Assembly: GCA_038230395.1 (NCBI GenBank)
Contig: JBBRNI010000007.1
Location: 1 to 64,000 of the forward strand
Length of the DNA: 64,000 bases
Source: JBDSWU01 sp038230395
GTDB taxonomy: Bacteria; Patescibacteriota; Saccharimonadia; Saccharimonadales; UBA4665
Reading direction: 5' to 3'
Part shown: piece by piece, positions 16,983 to 25,823 of the stretch
Position numbering within the stretch: the first letter of the stretch is position 1
Layout of the letters: each line of letters begins with the position of its first letter
Notes under the pieces: generated by a model
What the model was told of the DNA's origin: nothing
What the model saw: the letters and a program-made list of their open reading frames with translations, nothing else
Database searches by the model: none
Translations under genes and position numbers: made by a program

Positions 16983-17756
16983 TTATAATACGTGCAAAAT
17001 CGCTTCAAGTGAATTGGCTGTATCTTGCCAGTGCGAAACCTGTAGGCTGTCGATGCCCATGGCTTTTACGGGGTAGTCATTGCCACCCTCTTGTAGACGA
17101 TCACCGAAGAACAAAATGTCTTCCTTCGTGATGTTAAGTATCTCGGTCAGTTTTTTCATGCCATAAGCCTTATCAATGCCTAACTTGGTCACATCTATAG
17201 ATGTAATTCCGCCGACCCTAACTTCGAATTCAGGTATGAGCGGTGCAATATAATCACGTAACTCCAATTTTTTCTTATTATCAGGATCCCAGGCATGCTT
17301 AATTCGCAGGCCTTCTTCCCCAAGCTCATCGACAATGTCCTGCCCAAGCACCGAGAACGTCACTTGGCTTCCACGGTCCTCAACTGATTCACCATAGGTT
17401 TTTTCTGCCCGATAGTTCAGGTCATCAAAGCCCTTATTAAGAGCGTCAATTATTTTCTGTTTTTCTGCCTCTGTGAAGTCTTCTGAGTACTGCTTCGCCC
17501 AAGTATTGGTAGCGGTGTCATATTTGTAGTAACGCGTTCCGCAAGTGGGCATCAAGTGTAATTTTTCGAGTTGTGATGGTTCAGCTTTGAGATTATTTAA
17601 AAGTTGCTTTTCAAATTGCTCAAATTTACCGCCAGAAATCACGCATACATGAAATTTATCGAGTAATTGACTCAGTAAGCCTGTCATCCGATCAGTAGCT
17701 GTAGACTTACTTTCCGCAAGTGTACCATCAAGATCAAAGGCAATAAGTTTTTTCAT
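16983..17756 (-). CDS. HAD-family phosphomannomutase (eukaryotic-PMM-like)
   Basis: A 257-residue HAD-superfamily enzyme, expected to interconvert mannose-6-P and mannose-1-P. The HAD nucleophile motif is at the very start (KKLIAFDLDGTLAES, with the two aspartates of DxD), motif II is CVISGGK, and the C-terminal metal-binding loop is FFGDRLQEGGNDYPV. This matches eukaryotic-type PMM rather than the larger bacterial ManB/PMM-PGM family. A ribosome-binding site (GGAG, 6 bases before ATG) is visible. It sits 12 bases after manC, which uses its product. Confidence 0.88.
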   Translation of the reverse strand: MKKLIAFDLDGTLAESKSTATDRMTGLLSQLLDKFHVCVISGGKFEQFEKQLLNNLKAEPSQLEKLHLMPTCGTRYYKYDTATNTWAKQYSEDFTEAEKQKIIDALNKGFDDLNYRAEKTYGESVEDRGSQVTFSVLGQDIVDELGEEGLRIKHAWDPDNKKKLELRDYIAPLIPEFEVRVGGITSIDVTKLGIDKAYGMKKLTEILNITKEDILFFGDRLQEGGNDYPVKAMGIDSLQVSHWQDTANSLEAILHVL

Positions 17757-17768
17757 TCTAATCTCCGT

Positions 17769-18806
17769 TTATTTATTAAGACGCTTGCTGACGTCGCCAA
17801 CCTTTTGGGATAGATCCTTACGCGTAATAAGTAGCCCATGCGGTGTGTTAACCACGACACAGTTATCAAGTCCGATGACAACTACAGGCTTTTCCTCGAA
17901 ATTCTGTACCACAGTGTTCTTAGCTTCTTCGAGCTCAACAGATTCACCGTAGACATAGTTACCATTTGACTGGTTAACGCCGATGGCTTTCGCCAGATCG
18001 CCGAATGAACCCAAATCCATCCAGTCAAAGGAGGCTGGTACCACCAGTAAGTCAGGGACCTTCTCGATCAAGGCGTAATCAATCGCTTCATTATCAAAGC
18101 TTAGGTATACGTCCTTGTAAGCTTCAGGCGTTGCCTCCACCAATTTTTGATAGTTGCCGTACAATTCTGGGGCATTCTGCTTCATTGATTCTTTAAACGT
18201 ATTCAAAGTTCCTACAAAATAACCGCAGTTCCACAGATATTTACCACTGCGCATGTAATTCTGAGCTTTTTGGAAATCTGGTTTTTCCATAAAGCTACTA
18301 ACATTGTAAACATACGGTCGGTCACTGAGCAGTTCACCCTTCTCAATATAACCAAAGCCTGTAGCGGGGTGGTCAGGCTCGACACCAACCAAAACAATTC
18401 TTTTCTCAGAGATAGCCGTCTCATTAGCAACTTGAAAACTATGTTTGAAGCCAACAACGTCACGAATATAGTGGTCAGCAGCGATCGAAGCGATCGGTTC
18501 GTCAGCATCATGTCGCTTACCAATATACTCAAGCGCCGCGACAATACAATTAGCTGTGCCCCGGCGGCCAGACTCACAAATAAATGCATCGTCTGGCAGC
18601 TCGCTCAACTGATCCTTAACATGCTGAATGTGGCTCTGCTCTGATACAACGTATATCTTGTCGCTAACTTGCTTAGCACGCTCGTACGTATGTTGCAGCA
18701 GCGACAAGGTGTCACCGTTAATCTTTAACAGGTGTTTTGGATACTCGGGTGTGGACAAGGGCCACAGTCTCGTTCCTGATCCTCCGGCAATAATAACTAC
18801 AATCAT
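17769..18806 (-). CDS. manC: Mannose-1-phosphate guanylyltransferase
   Basis: A 345-residue nucleotidyltransferase that makes GDP-mannose from mannose-1-P and GTP. The N-terminal signature GGSGTRLWPLSTPEYPKHLL is the nucleotide-binding motif. FGYIEKGE, FMEKPDFQKA and SFDWMDLGSF, the substrate-binding motifs of this family, follow. The length fits the single-domain form without the C-terminal cupin isomerase, which is encoded separately at 15944-16471. It is the first gene of a minus-strand operon with phosphomannomutase and the Nudix-like gene. Confidence 0.95.
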   Translation of the reverse strand: MIVVIIAGGSGTRLWPLSTPEYPKHLLKINGDTLSLLQHTYERAKQVSDKIYVVSEQSHIQHVKDQLSELPDDAFICESGRRGTANCIVAALEYIGKRHDADEPIASIAADHYIRDVVGFKHSFQVANETAISEKRIVLVGVEPDHPATGFGYIEKGELLSDRPYVYNVSSFMEKPDFQKAQNYMRSGKYLWNCGYFVGTLNTFKESMKQNAPELYGNYQKLVEATPEAYKDVYLSFDNEAIDYALIEKVPDLLVVPASFDWMDLGSFGDLAKAIGVNQSNGNYVYGESVELEEAKNTVVQNFEEKPVVVIGLDNCVVVNTPHGLLITRKDLSQKVGDVSKRLNK

Positions 18807-18885
18807 GGTGTTTGTTACCCTTTAATTTAGTTCTTAATACCATTATATAACGATTTAGTAATAGTAATGAAGCTTTGGAAGCTAT

Positions 18886-18915
18886 TTGGCATTAGTAAAA
18901 TATTTATGGTACTCT
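18886..18915 (+). promoter_or_regulatory. Candidate sigma70-type promoter for the exported-protein pair
   Basis: TTGGCA (18886-18891), an 18-base spacer and TACTCT (18910-18915) precede the ATG at 18945 in the divergent gap from manC. The 138-base gap (18807-18944) is AT-rich and shows no coding potential. Confidence 0.4.
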
Positions 18916-18944
18916 ATATATACAATAACTAAAATAAAAGTCGT

Positions 18945-19544
18945 ATGAATACCCCAAAAAACACTCGAGTGTCAACTTCATGGTCTGGGCGCAAACGTTT
19001 CGGATTAGTTATGGCTCTGGGCGCCCTGACTAGCCTAATAATTGCCGGCGTCTTCATCTGGCACCAAACTACTCAACAACACACTAAAACATCCACAGCC
19101 AACAATGCTGCGAAAAGCATAAGTAATTCTAATACTAAGGGTGGGCCGGTACAGACTTCTGAGCCCGTTGTCAGTAGTGGCAACAGTGGTGCCGGTTCAA
19201 ACAATGATAAGAGCACCCAAACAGTTTCTGGGCAGCTTATAGCGCCCTCAGGTAATTTCGTTAGTAATCATCACCCTAATCTCAGCGGATCCCCCGCCCC
19301 TAACCAGATCAGTTCAGATTGCAACACTACACCCGGAGCAGTATGTCAGATTACTTTTACAAAGGGGCCTCTCGTTAAATCACTCCTAGCTCAAACGACG
19401 GATGCGAGCGGCACAACTTATTGGTCTTGGAAATTAGATGACGTAGGTCTAACAGCTGGTACATGGCAAGTTCGAGCTATCGCGACCCTAAATGGCAAGT
19501 CTCTTGACATGAAGGACGCGATGAATTTGGACGTCGCTGAATGA
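18945..19544 (+). CDS. Membrane-anchored exported protein with Ig-like C-terminal domain
   Basis: A 199-residue protein with one membrane helix at residues 24-42 (LVMALGALTSLIIAGVFIW). A Ser/Asn/Thr-rich linker of about 60 residues follows, then a small domain at about 95-199 with two cysteines (SDCNTTPGAVCQITF) and a strand-rich end WSWKLDDVGLTAGTWQVRAIATLNGK, which has an Ig/bacterial-Ig look. Its stop overlaps the ATG of the next gene (ATGA), so the pair is coupled and probably acts together on the cell surface. Function unknown. Confidence 0.7.
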   Translation: MNTPKNTRVSTSWSGRKRFGLVMALGALTSLIIAGVFIWHQTTQQHTKTSTANNAAKSISNSNTKGGPVQTSEPVVSSGNSGAGSNNDKSTQTVSGQLIAPSGNFVSNHHPNLSGSPAPNQISSDCNTTPGAVCQITFTKGPLVKSLLAQTTDASGTTYWSWKLDDVGLTAGTWQVRAIATLNGKSLDMKDAMNLDVAE

Positions 19545-21727
19545 GAAAAACAGTCATTACATTTCTTTTGGCTGTCATATGCCTAAGTAGCGCGATACTA
19601 TCTCAGCCTCAAATTGCTTCCGCGGACTTCACACCAAATCACATTATAGACGACGGTATTTTTGATAATGCTAACACGATGACAGCAGCGCAAATCGACG
19701 CCTTTTTAAATCAGTTTCCAAATAGCTGCATTAGCACCAATAGCGGCTTCCAAGCAGTTGACCCAGTTGGGTACTCACCAAGCAGTGGTTACAAATACGG
19801 CGAGTACGTTTCTGCCGGAAGCGTTGTATACGACTCCGCACAGGCATACGGAATCAATCCGCAGGTATTACTAGCTACTCTTCAAAAGGAGCAAAGTCTA
19901 GTTGCTGGAGGCACTAACTTCTGCAGTAATGGCGATGAGAATAAATATGCCGCAGCGGTTGGGTATGGTTGTCCTGACAGTGTTAACAGTTATAGTTACA
20001 GTGGTATTAGCTTGTACAAGCGCAATGGACAAATCGTCTCGTCCGTCGACGTTACTTGTGTGAATAGTTCAACAAAAGCCGGCTTTAGCCAACAGGTTAT
20101 TCGCGCCGCATGGCTATTTAAATTTGGTGAAGAACGCTCAAAAGGAAATATCAAGTGGGCAGTCATAAAGCCCAGTTGGGATAACTCGGACGACTTGCAA
20201 TCCTGTTATAGCGGCCCGATGACGCAAGGTAACTTTCAGGTCTGTCCAAATGGTCCGACTACATACTACGATGGTTTCCGGACCATTGATGGCAATTCAG
20301 TGCATATGGACAATGGCGCGACAGCAACCTTATATTGGTATACGCCCCACACTCATGGTAACCAGTTATTCAGCAACAATTTTATTAACTGGTTTGGGAG
20401 CCTATACGCTGCACCATACGCAGCCGTTTACTCGTATCAAACCGCATATCCAACATTGTATCCCGAACAGACAACTAACATAACTTTTACCTATCAAAAT
20501 CTGGGTAGCAGTTTCTGGAAAGATAGCCTAACAACATTCCCCGGCGCTCCGCCAGTTCGAATCGCGACGACATCACCGATAAATCGCACAAGCCAGTTCT
20601 ATGACAGTAGTTGGACTACGAATAATCGTCCTACAGGAACCCTCGCGGCAGTTCTTAATAGTGATGGAACAACCGCGAATGATCAGCATACCGTATTCCC
20701 CGGTCAGTACGGTAAATATACTTTCAAAATCCACGTACCTAATACCCTGGCCCCAGGAACGTACCGTGAGTATTTTCAAGTTGTTGCCGAAGGTTCCGAT
20801 AACTGGGATGCTGGTGGAACTGTCTACCAAGACATCACCGTCAAGCCGGTTGCCCAGGCCACATATCTCAATGAAAGTGCCTATCCCACACTCGGCCAAG
20901 GGGACACTCAAAGTATATTTTTCAAATATCAAAATAGTGGCAATACAATATGGAAGGACGATACAAGCATAGGAAGCGGTGAATACCCCGTACATCTTGC
21001 TACATCAAATCAAATTAATCGAATTAGTCCATTCTACGACAGCTCATGGTTGAGCATCAATCGGCCTAATAGCTTCACCACCGTCTACGAATCCGACGGA
21101 ACGACTCTTGCTCAGAATCAGCATCAAGTTTTGCCAGGTCAAACTGCAACCTTTACTATAAAAATAACTGCCGGAACTGACGCGACACCTCAAAAATATC
21201 GAGAGTTTTTCCAGCCCGTACTCGAAGGTGCCCCGGCGTGGCAAATGGGTGGCCAGGTTTTTGAAGACGTATCGGTTACCTCCACAACTATCGCGGCTCA
21301 GTACTCTCAGCAAAGCGCATACCCGACTATTAATCGTGGTTCAAGTTCCCAAATATACTTGCAGCTCAAAAATACTGGAACAGCAAACTGGGATGATGAT
21401 AGTTCAAGAACAGGATTCATTTCTCCGCTACACATTGCCGCGTCCCAACCAATCAATAGAGTGAGTGCTTTTTTTGATAGCAGTTGGCTATCCAATAACA
21501 GGCCCGTTGGAGTGCTTTCCTCTGTCTACAACTCAGATGGCAGCCTAGCCAGCAGTCAACATGTTGTGCGGCCCGGTCAATTTGGGCGTTATTCCTTCAC
21601 GCTGACCGCGCCGTCAAGTACCTCCCCTGGAATATATAATGAGTACTTTCAGTTGATTGCAGAAGGCTCAAAAAACTGGGACCTTGGTGGTTCTACAACA
21701 CTCTGGTTACAAGTAACAGTTAACTGA
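19541..21727 (+). CDS. Secreted protein: lysozyme-like N-terminal domain plus three tandem repeats
   Basis: A 728-residue secreted protein with a signal peptide at residues 1-29 (ending QIASA). Residues 30-290 include NPQVLLATLQKEQSL, a pattern of lysozyme/transglycosylase-like folds, plus conserved Cys and HMDNGATATLYWYTPH. Three repeats of about 145 residues start at residues 297, 442 and 588. Each has SAYPT or TAYPT, PINR, F-DSSW, NRP, SDG, H-V-PGQ, YREYFQ or YNEYFQ, and EG-W--GG. They look like beta-sandwich surface modules. There are no cell-wall sorting motifs. It could bind or cut peptidoglycan of self or host. It is translationally coupled to the anchored protein upstream. Confidence 0.75.
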   Translation: MRKTVITFLLAVICLSSAILSQPQIASADFTPNHIIDDGIFDNANTMTAAQIDAFLNQFPNSCISTNSGFQAVDPVGYSPSSGYKYGEYVSAGSVVYDSAQAYGINPQVLLATLQKEQSLVAGGTNFCSNGDENKYAAAVGYGCPDSVNSYSYSGISLYKRNGQIVSSVDVTCVNSSTKAGFSQQVIRAAWLFKFGEERSKGNIKWAVIKPSWDNSDDLQSCYSGPMTQGNFQVCPNGPTTYYDGFRTIDGNSVHMDNGATATLYWYTPHTHGNQLFSNNFINWFGSLYAAPYAAVYSYQTAYPTLYPEQTTNITFTYQNLGSSFWKDSLTTFPGAPPVRIATTSPINRTSQFYDSSWTTNNRPTGTLAAVLNSDGTTANDQHTVFPGQYGKYTFKIHVPNTLAPGTYREYFQVVAEGSDNWDAGGTVYQDITVKPVAQATYLNESAYPTLGQGDTQSIFFKYQNSGNTIWKDDTSIGSGEYPVHLATSNQINRISPFYDSSWLSINRPNSFTTVYESDGTTLAQNQHQVLPGQTATFTIKITAGTDATPQKYREFFQPVLEGAPAWQMGGQVFEDVSVTSTTIAAQYSQQSAYPTINRGSSSQIYLQLKNTGTANWDDDSSRTGFISPLHIAASQPINRVSAFFDSSWLSNNRPVGVLSSVYNSDGSLASSQHVVRPGQFGRYSFTLTAPSSTSPGIYNEYFQLIAEGSKNWDLGGSTTLWLQVTVN
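20429..21724 (+). repeat. Three tandem ~435-bp coding repeats
   Basis: Three consecutive units of about 435 bases, starting at 20429, 20864 and 21302, encode the three 145-residue modules of the secreted protein. They share protein motifs but have diverged at the DNA level, so they are old duplications rather than recent ones. Confidence 0.8.
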
Positions 21728-23039
21728 TCGCCTTAACAATGGATTCGGCAGTATCCTGCCAAGTAGTAGGTTTGTAAAGATTAACTATCTCAGAGCGCCG
21801 TTTGTGGTTGTTAAGTGGCTTTTGGAGATATAGCATCTTCTCAAGTAACTGCGCGCTATCAAATGGTGAAATCGAGTCGACAAGGCCAGGAGCAATTTCG
21901 GACATGGATGATGAATGTGAAGCAATACAGGGTACACCGTTCACTAGTGATTCAGCAATGGGAAGTCCCCAACCCTCATATTGTGAAGGATAGAGTGTGA
22001 ATAAAGCGTGCTTGTATAACCAGTTCAGCTCAGAATCTGTTACATTCCCTTGGATACTTATCGCGTCACGAAGCTCACTATCATGTTGAAAAAAATGCAT
22101 TACATCTCCGGTTAACCAGCCGGGTTTACCAACAATATAGAGCTTTGGTAGTATCGCGCCCCGTTCTTTGGCTAATTTATAGGCCTGATAGAGTAAAACA
22201 TGGTTTTTGCGAGCCTCAATAGTTCCCACGCAAAGAGCAAACGGCTTGTCCTTATCATCAATCCAACTCGGAATCAGAGCATTTGTGCTCATATCTATGT
22301 CATCACCAAGCCGTATCACATCAATTCGCGGCAATACGGTGAAGCCGGTTTCATCCGCGAATCGAGCTAAATCATTGGCTGAAGACCGCGAGATTGGAAG
22401 CACTACATCGGCATGTGATAATACTTCAAATAAGTAACGTGCGTACGGCTCAGTGAGGCCTTGACCGAATGTATGTTGTTGATAGATCGGTATGAGGTCA
22501 TATAAAATTACGACTAATCTATAGGCAACTGTTTGTTTTTTTTCAATCAAATATTGAATATAATTTGGATGATCCCAAAGCCTGCCACCAATAACAATTG
22601 TGTCACCCGACTCTATATCCGCGTAATCGCGCTGTACAATTTTTGCTTTCTGAGTAGCGCCTCGCCGAACAGCTGCCGCTTTCAAAGTTCGCACTTGGTG
22701 CAGTGACCTACGCGCAACACGTTTCAATTGCCGTTTTTGTTCCGCAGTTATGTGTCGCCTAATACTGTATGGGATGCTGAAGTACAGGCGCTGAGCCGTA
22801 ATTCTCGCATTTGTCGCGGTGCCTATCTCTGGGGGTGTTGATAGTAAACTATCACTATTACTTTTGTATCGTTCGATATCATCCGTGACTAATTGCTTAG
22901 TCGCGCTATCGAAACTGGCAAATACTGTAGTAACGTCCTCGCTAAAGTGTGTAGCGATATTGTAGACAACTCGCTGAACACCAGTTAGGTGACCGCTCCA
23001 GTCTCTAAATTCCGTCAAATCAATTATCGTTTTATTCAT
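21720..23039 (-). CDS. Glycosyltransferase family 4
   Basis: A 439-residue GT-B glycosyltransferase. The start IIDLTEFRDWSGHLTGVQRVVYNI is typical of a subgroup of polysaccharide-cluster enzymes. The donor domain contains FALCVGTIEARKNHVLLYQAY and LYPSQYEGWGLPIAESLVNGVPCIAS. It overlaps the next upstream gene by four bases (ATGA) and its stop overlaps the convergent repeat-protein gene by eight bases. It belongs to a four-gene minus-strand run (21720-26833). Donor and acceptor are unknown. Confidence 0.9.
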   Translation of the reverse strand: MNKTIIDLTEFRDWSGHLTGVQRVVYNIATHFSEDVTTVFASFDSATKQLVTDDIERYKSNSDSLLSTPPEIGTATNARITAQRLYFSIPYSIRRHITAEQKRQLKRVARRSLHQVRTLKAAAVRRGATQKAKIVQRDYADIESGDTIVIGGRLWDHPNYIQYLIEKKQTVAYRLVVILYDLIPIYQQHTFGQGLTEPYARYLFEVLSHADVVLPISRSSANDLARFADETGFTVLPRIDVIRLGDDIDMSTNALIPSWIDDKDKPFALCVGTIEARKNHVLLYQAYKLAKERGAILPKLYIVGKPGWLTGDVMHFFQHDSELRDAISIQGNVTDSELNWLYKHALFTLYPSQYEGWGLPIAESLVNGVPCIASHSSSMSEIAPGLVDSISPFDSAQLLEKMLYLQKPLNNHKRRSEIVNLYKPTTWQDTAESIVKAIS

Positions 23040-24244
23040 AGTGAATCAACCTCTTTAACCATCTCATGTAGCACATTATCCCAAATAACCTTTTGTGATA
23101 ATTTAATTTGAGACTTTGTTCTAGGTTGCTTATCATTGACTACCGAATCATGAAGAGATTGTCTAAACATTTTTTTATTATCTGCTATTGAGATGTTGGG
23201 TAGAGCTAAATAATCTTCATACGATCGAAACGCATGAGACGAGGCTACAATTTTAGCGCCGCTTAGTATTGCTTCGGCAGTTTTTAGATTTGAGCCACCT
23301 CCTTCAGTAATTGGTAGGATGATAGTATTTGCTAACATCAATAAACTCGCTAAATCAGCTTCACTAACCCGACCCACAAATTCAGCACGCAGTGTAAAGG
23401 TAGCCGATATATAGTTTGGCTGATCAGTTAGTTTTTGTGCAACTAGGTCAGAAATTCCACCCAGTAGATACAATTTAGAGTCTGCTGGTAAACAGCCGGC
23501 TCCAAAACCAAGTAAATTAATAAATCCGTTTAAGTTGGGTGGGTGCGCCGACCCGACAAATAGTACAGGCTTGGTGACTCCATCCTTTGCGAATTTATTC
23601 TTCCATTTGTTTAAATTATCGTTAATTTTAGTCCGCTTTTGTATACCATTCCGCGCTAAAACAACTCGTTTAGCTCCATTGCTTCGATAATAATCTACAT
23701 CGCTATTGGTGCATGCTAGCACTAGATTGGCTGCCTTTACGAGCTCAAGCTCTGTTTGCTCGATATCATTGACTATTTTTTTAATTTCGGCGCTTGACAA
23801 CCCGGCGTTACTCAAAATATCCTGTTTTAACTGAGCTTCGATGTTTTGGGAATTGTAAACTAACGCGCCGTTCCACTGCATAGCTGCGAGGATTTTTTGT
23901 AAGCCATAATACGGAAAGAATTGCTCTAGCTCAATCACGTCAGGCTTAAAATCAGAAATAATGTTTTGAATTCTATTCCTTACATCTGTATCGGAGTATA
24001 TGCGCATACCGACAGATACATCTGTTGTGTAAGCTTCAGCTAAAGTTTGAGTCCCAGATGCGGGTTCAAGGGCTATGTCACAATCGTTGGAGTCCGGGTA
24101 GTAATTTCGCAGAAAAATACCAACATACTTAACTTTGAGGCCATGTTTTCGATATGCGTTAACTACCGCACTAACTCGTTGTTGACCCCCATGTTGTGGG
24201 TTAAGTATTGGATAAGTTCCAAATATTAATATTTTTTTAGGCAT
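23036..24244 (-). CDS. Glycosyltransferase (GT4-like)
   Basis: A 402-residue GT-B type protein. The N terminus KKILIFGTYPILNPQHGGQQRV has the substrate-binding glycine loop of GT4. Later motifs are ELEQFFPYYG, PVLFVGSAHPPNLNG and LPITEGGGSNLKTAEAILSGAKIVAS, where the usual EGFGLP is replaced by EGGGSN. This last form is known in GT4 relatives with nucleotide-sugar specificity not easily predicted. It overlaps both neighbours slightly, so it is part of one operon. Confidence 0.85.
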   Translation of the reverse strand: MPKKILIFGTYPILNPQHGGQQRVSAVVNAYRKHGLKVKYVGIFLRNYYPDSNDCDIALEPASGTQTLAEAYTTDVSVGMRIYSDTDVRNRIQNIISDFKPDVIELEQFFPYYGLQKILAAMQWNGALVYNSQNIEAQLKQDILSNAGLSSAEIKKIVNDIEQTELELVKAANLVLACTNSDVDYYRSNGAKRVVLARNGIQKRTKINDNLNKWKNKFAKDGVTKPVLFVGSAHPPNLNGFINLLGFGAGCLPADSKLYLLGGISDLVAQKLTDQPNYISATFTLRAEFVGRVSEADLASLLMLANTIILPITEGGGSNLKTAEAILSGAKIVASSHAFRSYEDYLALPNISIADNKKMFRQSLHDSVVNDKQPRTKSQIKLSQKVIWDNVLHEMVKEVDSL

Positions 24245-25823
24245 ATTTATCGTTTAGTAAGCCCAAAATTTTATCAACCAGTTCGCGCTCAGTCTCGTCA
24301 GTAACATCACTTTTCCTCATATCACCAATAAGTTTAGCGGCTGCGGCCTTGGCTTTTTTCGCATCTCCGACAAAAGATGCTTGTAACGCTAAACCAATTG
24401 CCACAGAATAACGGGAATTAGAAGTTAGCACAACCGTAGCATCACCTTTAACCCTTCTTGGCGCATCACAAATATCATATGTTGGCAAAAAATATTTGCA
24501 TATGACTGGTAGCTGGTTGGGCTGTTTACGCAATTCCTCTAACGTATCTATATATAGTGTTGCGGTCTGAAGGCTGACGGTAGCAAGTTCAGCCGATACT
24601 TTTCGCACGCTATCAGCATCATTCACTTGCTCAATGATGATGCTTTTAGCTGGGAATTGATTAGTTTTTACTTCCGCCTTAGATAAGCCATCAAGTAAAC
24701 GACGTCCAGAATTTTTCCAGGTAAACGTACGCTTAATTATTTTGTAATGCTCGCGCTTAACATCCCATTTTGTTCCTAGAATCGCGTTGGTCAGCGCATC
24801 GGTCATGCTATCTACATCTTCGGGGTCGAAGAAGTAAAATGCCTTTTTTGATATTTCGTTAAACACCGGAATTGAAGAGCAGGCAACTTTTAGATCATAC
24901 CCGACAGCTTCCAAAACCGGTAAGCCCAGACCCTCGTCAAGCGATGAAAACATCACCACTTCCGCCCCTTTGTAAAGCTCGTGAAGTTCTTTATCTGGTA
25001 CATTGCCGGTTAACTCTATATTTGGAGAAAGTGCTTTCATAAGGCGAATATTTTCTTCTGAATAAAAGGATGTGATGACTAACTTGAAGCTATCTCCAAA
25101 GATAGCATTGCTATTATCAAACGCTTTAATGGCGCGTAACATATTTTTATGAGGAGAATTACCACCAGGTAGTATCACATAGCGGTAAGGTCTATTTACA
25201 ATGGGGTTTGTTGACTCATTCATGGCTTCTAGGAAATGTGGTATTTCCGCGCCACTAATATTTACGATCTTATTTAAGCTGAAGCCTAATAAAGCAAATA
25301 AGTCTTGACGAACTGCCTCTGAAATAGCGAGAAGTAACTGGCAATTATAAAGATGTTTATAGCGTTTGAAATATTCCTCTTCTGGAAAGTACTTGTAAAA
25401 AGTGCTCCAACGTTTTAAAGGAATCATGTCATAAAAAATACAAGTATTATAAGTGAGTGTTGGGAAAATAGGCGCATAGTCAAAGCTAAAAATTGAACCA
25501 TTTATATAGATTGAATCCTCAAGATGTGCCTTGGCTATAAACGCGTCCAAAACTTTAATATTTGCTTGAGCAACGCTATCACTGAGGCCTTTTTCTAAGT
25601 CAAGAAATACTTGATTTGCCTTTGGGGCAACTCTGGCGAGTGCTGCTACGCAATCTTTGGGAAGTTTAAGATTCTTATCAAAAATTAACGTAATTTCTGG
25701 ACAATCTTCATTCTCGAATAGGCCCATGATGAAAGATACTAGATATCGGCCCATGCCCCGTGTCCATGCTGCGGTTTGCAAGACCTGACAATCAATAACT
25801 AGTGGCTTCAAAGACTTAGTCAT
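24237..25823 (-). CDS. Glycosyltransferase with C-terminal extension
   Basis: A 528-residue protein. Residues 1-375 form a GT4-type enzyme with TRGMGRYLVSFIMGL, YVILPGGNSPHKNMLRAI, ELTGNVPDKELHELYKGAEVVMFSSLDEGLGLPVLEAVG. A further 150 residues at the C terminus, starting near SKAEVKTNQFPAK, have no counterpart I recognise and may be a partner-binding or second domain. The gene overlaps both flanking genes by 4-8 bases. Base composition is clearly AT-rich relative to the flanking housekeeping genes. Confidence 0.85.
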   Translation of the reverse strand: MTKSLKPLVIDCQVLQTAAWTRGMGRYLVSFIMGLFENEDCPEITLIFDKNLKLPKDCVAALARVAPKANQVFLDLEKGLSDSVAQANIKVLDAFIAKAHLEDSIYINGSIFSFDYAPIFPTLTYNTCIFYDMIPLKRWSTFYKYFPEEEYFKRYKHLYNCQLLLAISEAVRQDLFALLGFSLNKIVNISGAEIPHFLEAMNESTNPIVNRPYRYVILPGGNSPHKNMLRAIKAFDNSNAIFGDSFKLVITSFYSEENIRLMKALSPNIELTGNVPDKELHELYKGAEVVMFSSLDEGLGLPVLEAVGYDLKVACSSIPVFNEISKKAFYFFDPEDVDSMTDALTNAILGTKWDVKREHYKIIKRTFTWKNSGRRLLDGLSKAEVKTNQFPAKSIIIEQVNDADSVRKVSAELATVSLQTATLYIDTLEELRKQPNQLPVICKYFLPTYDICDAPRRVKGDATVVLTSNSRYSVAIGLALQASFVGDAKKAKAAAAKLIGDMRKSDVTDETERELVDKILGLLNDKYA

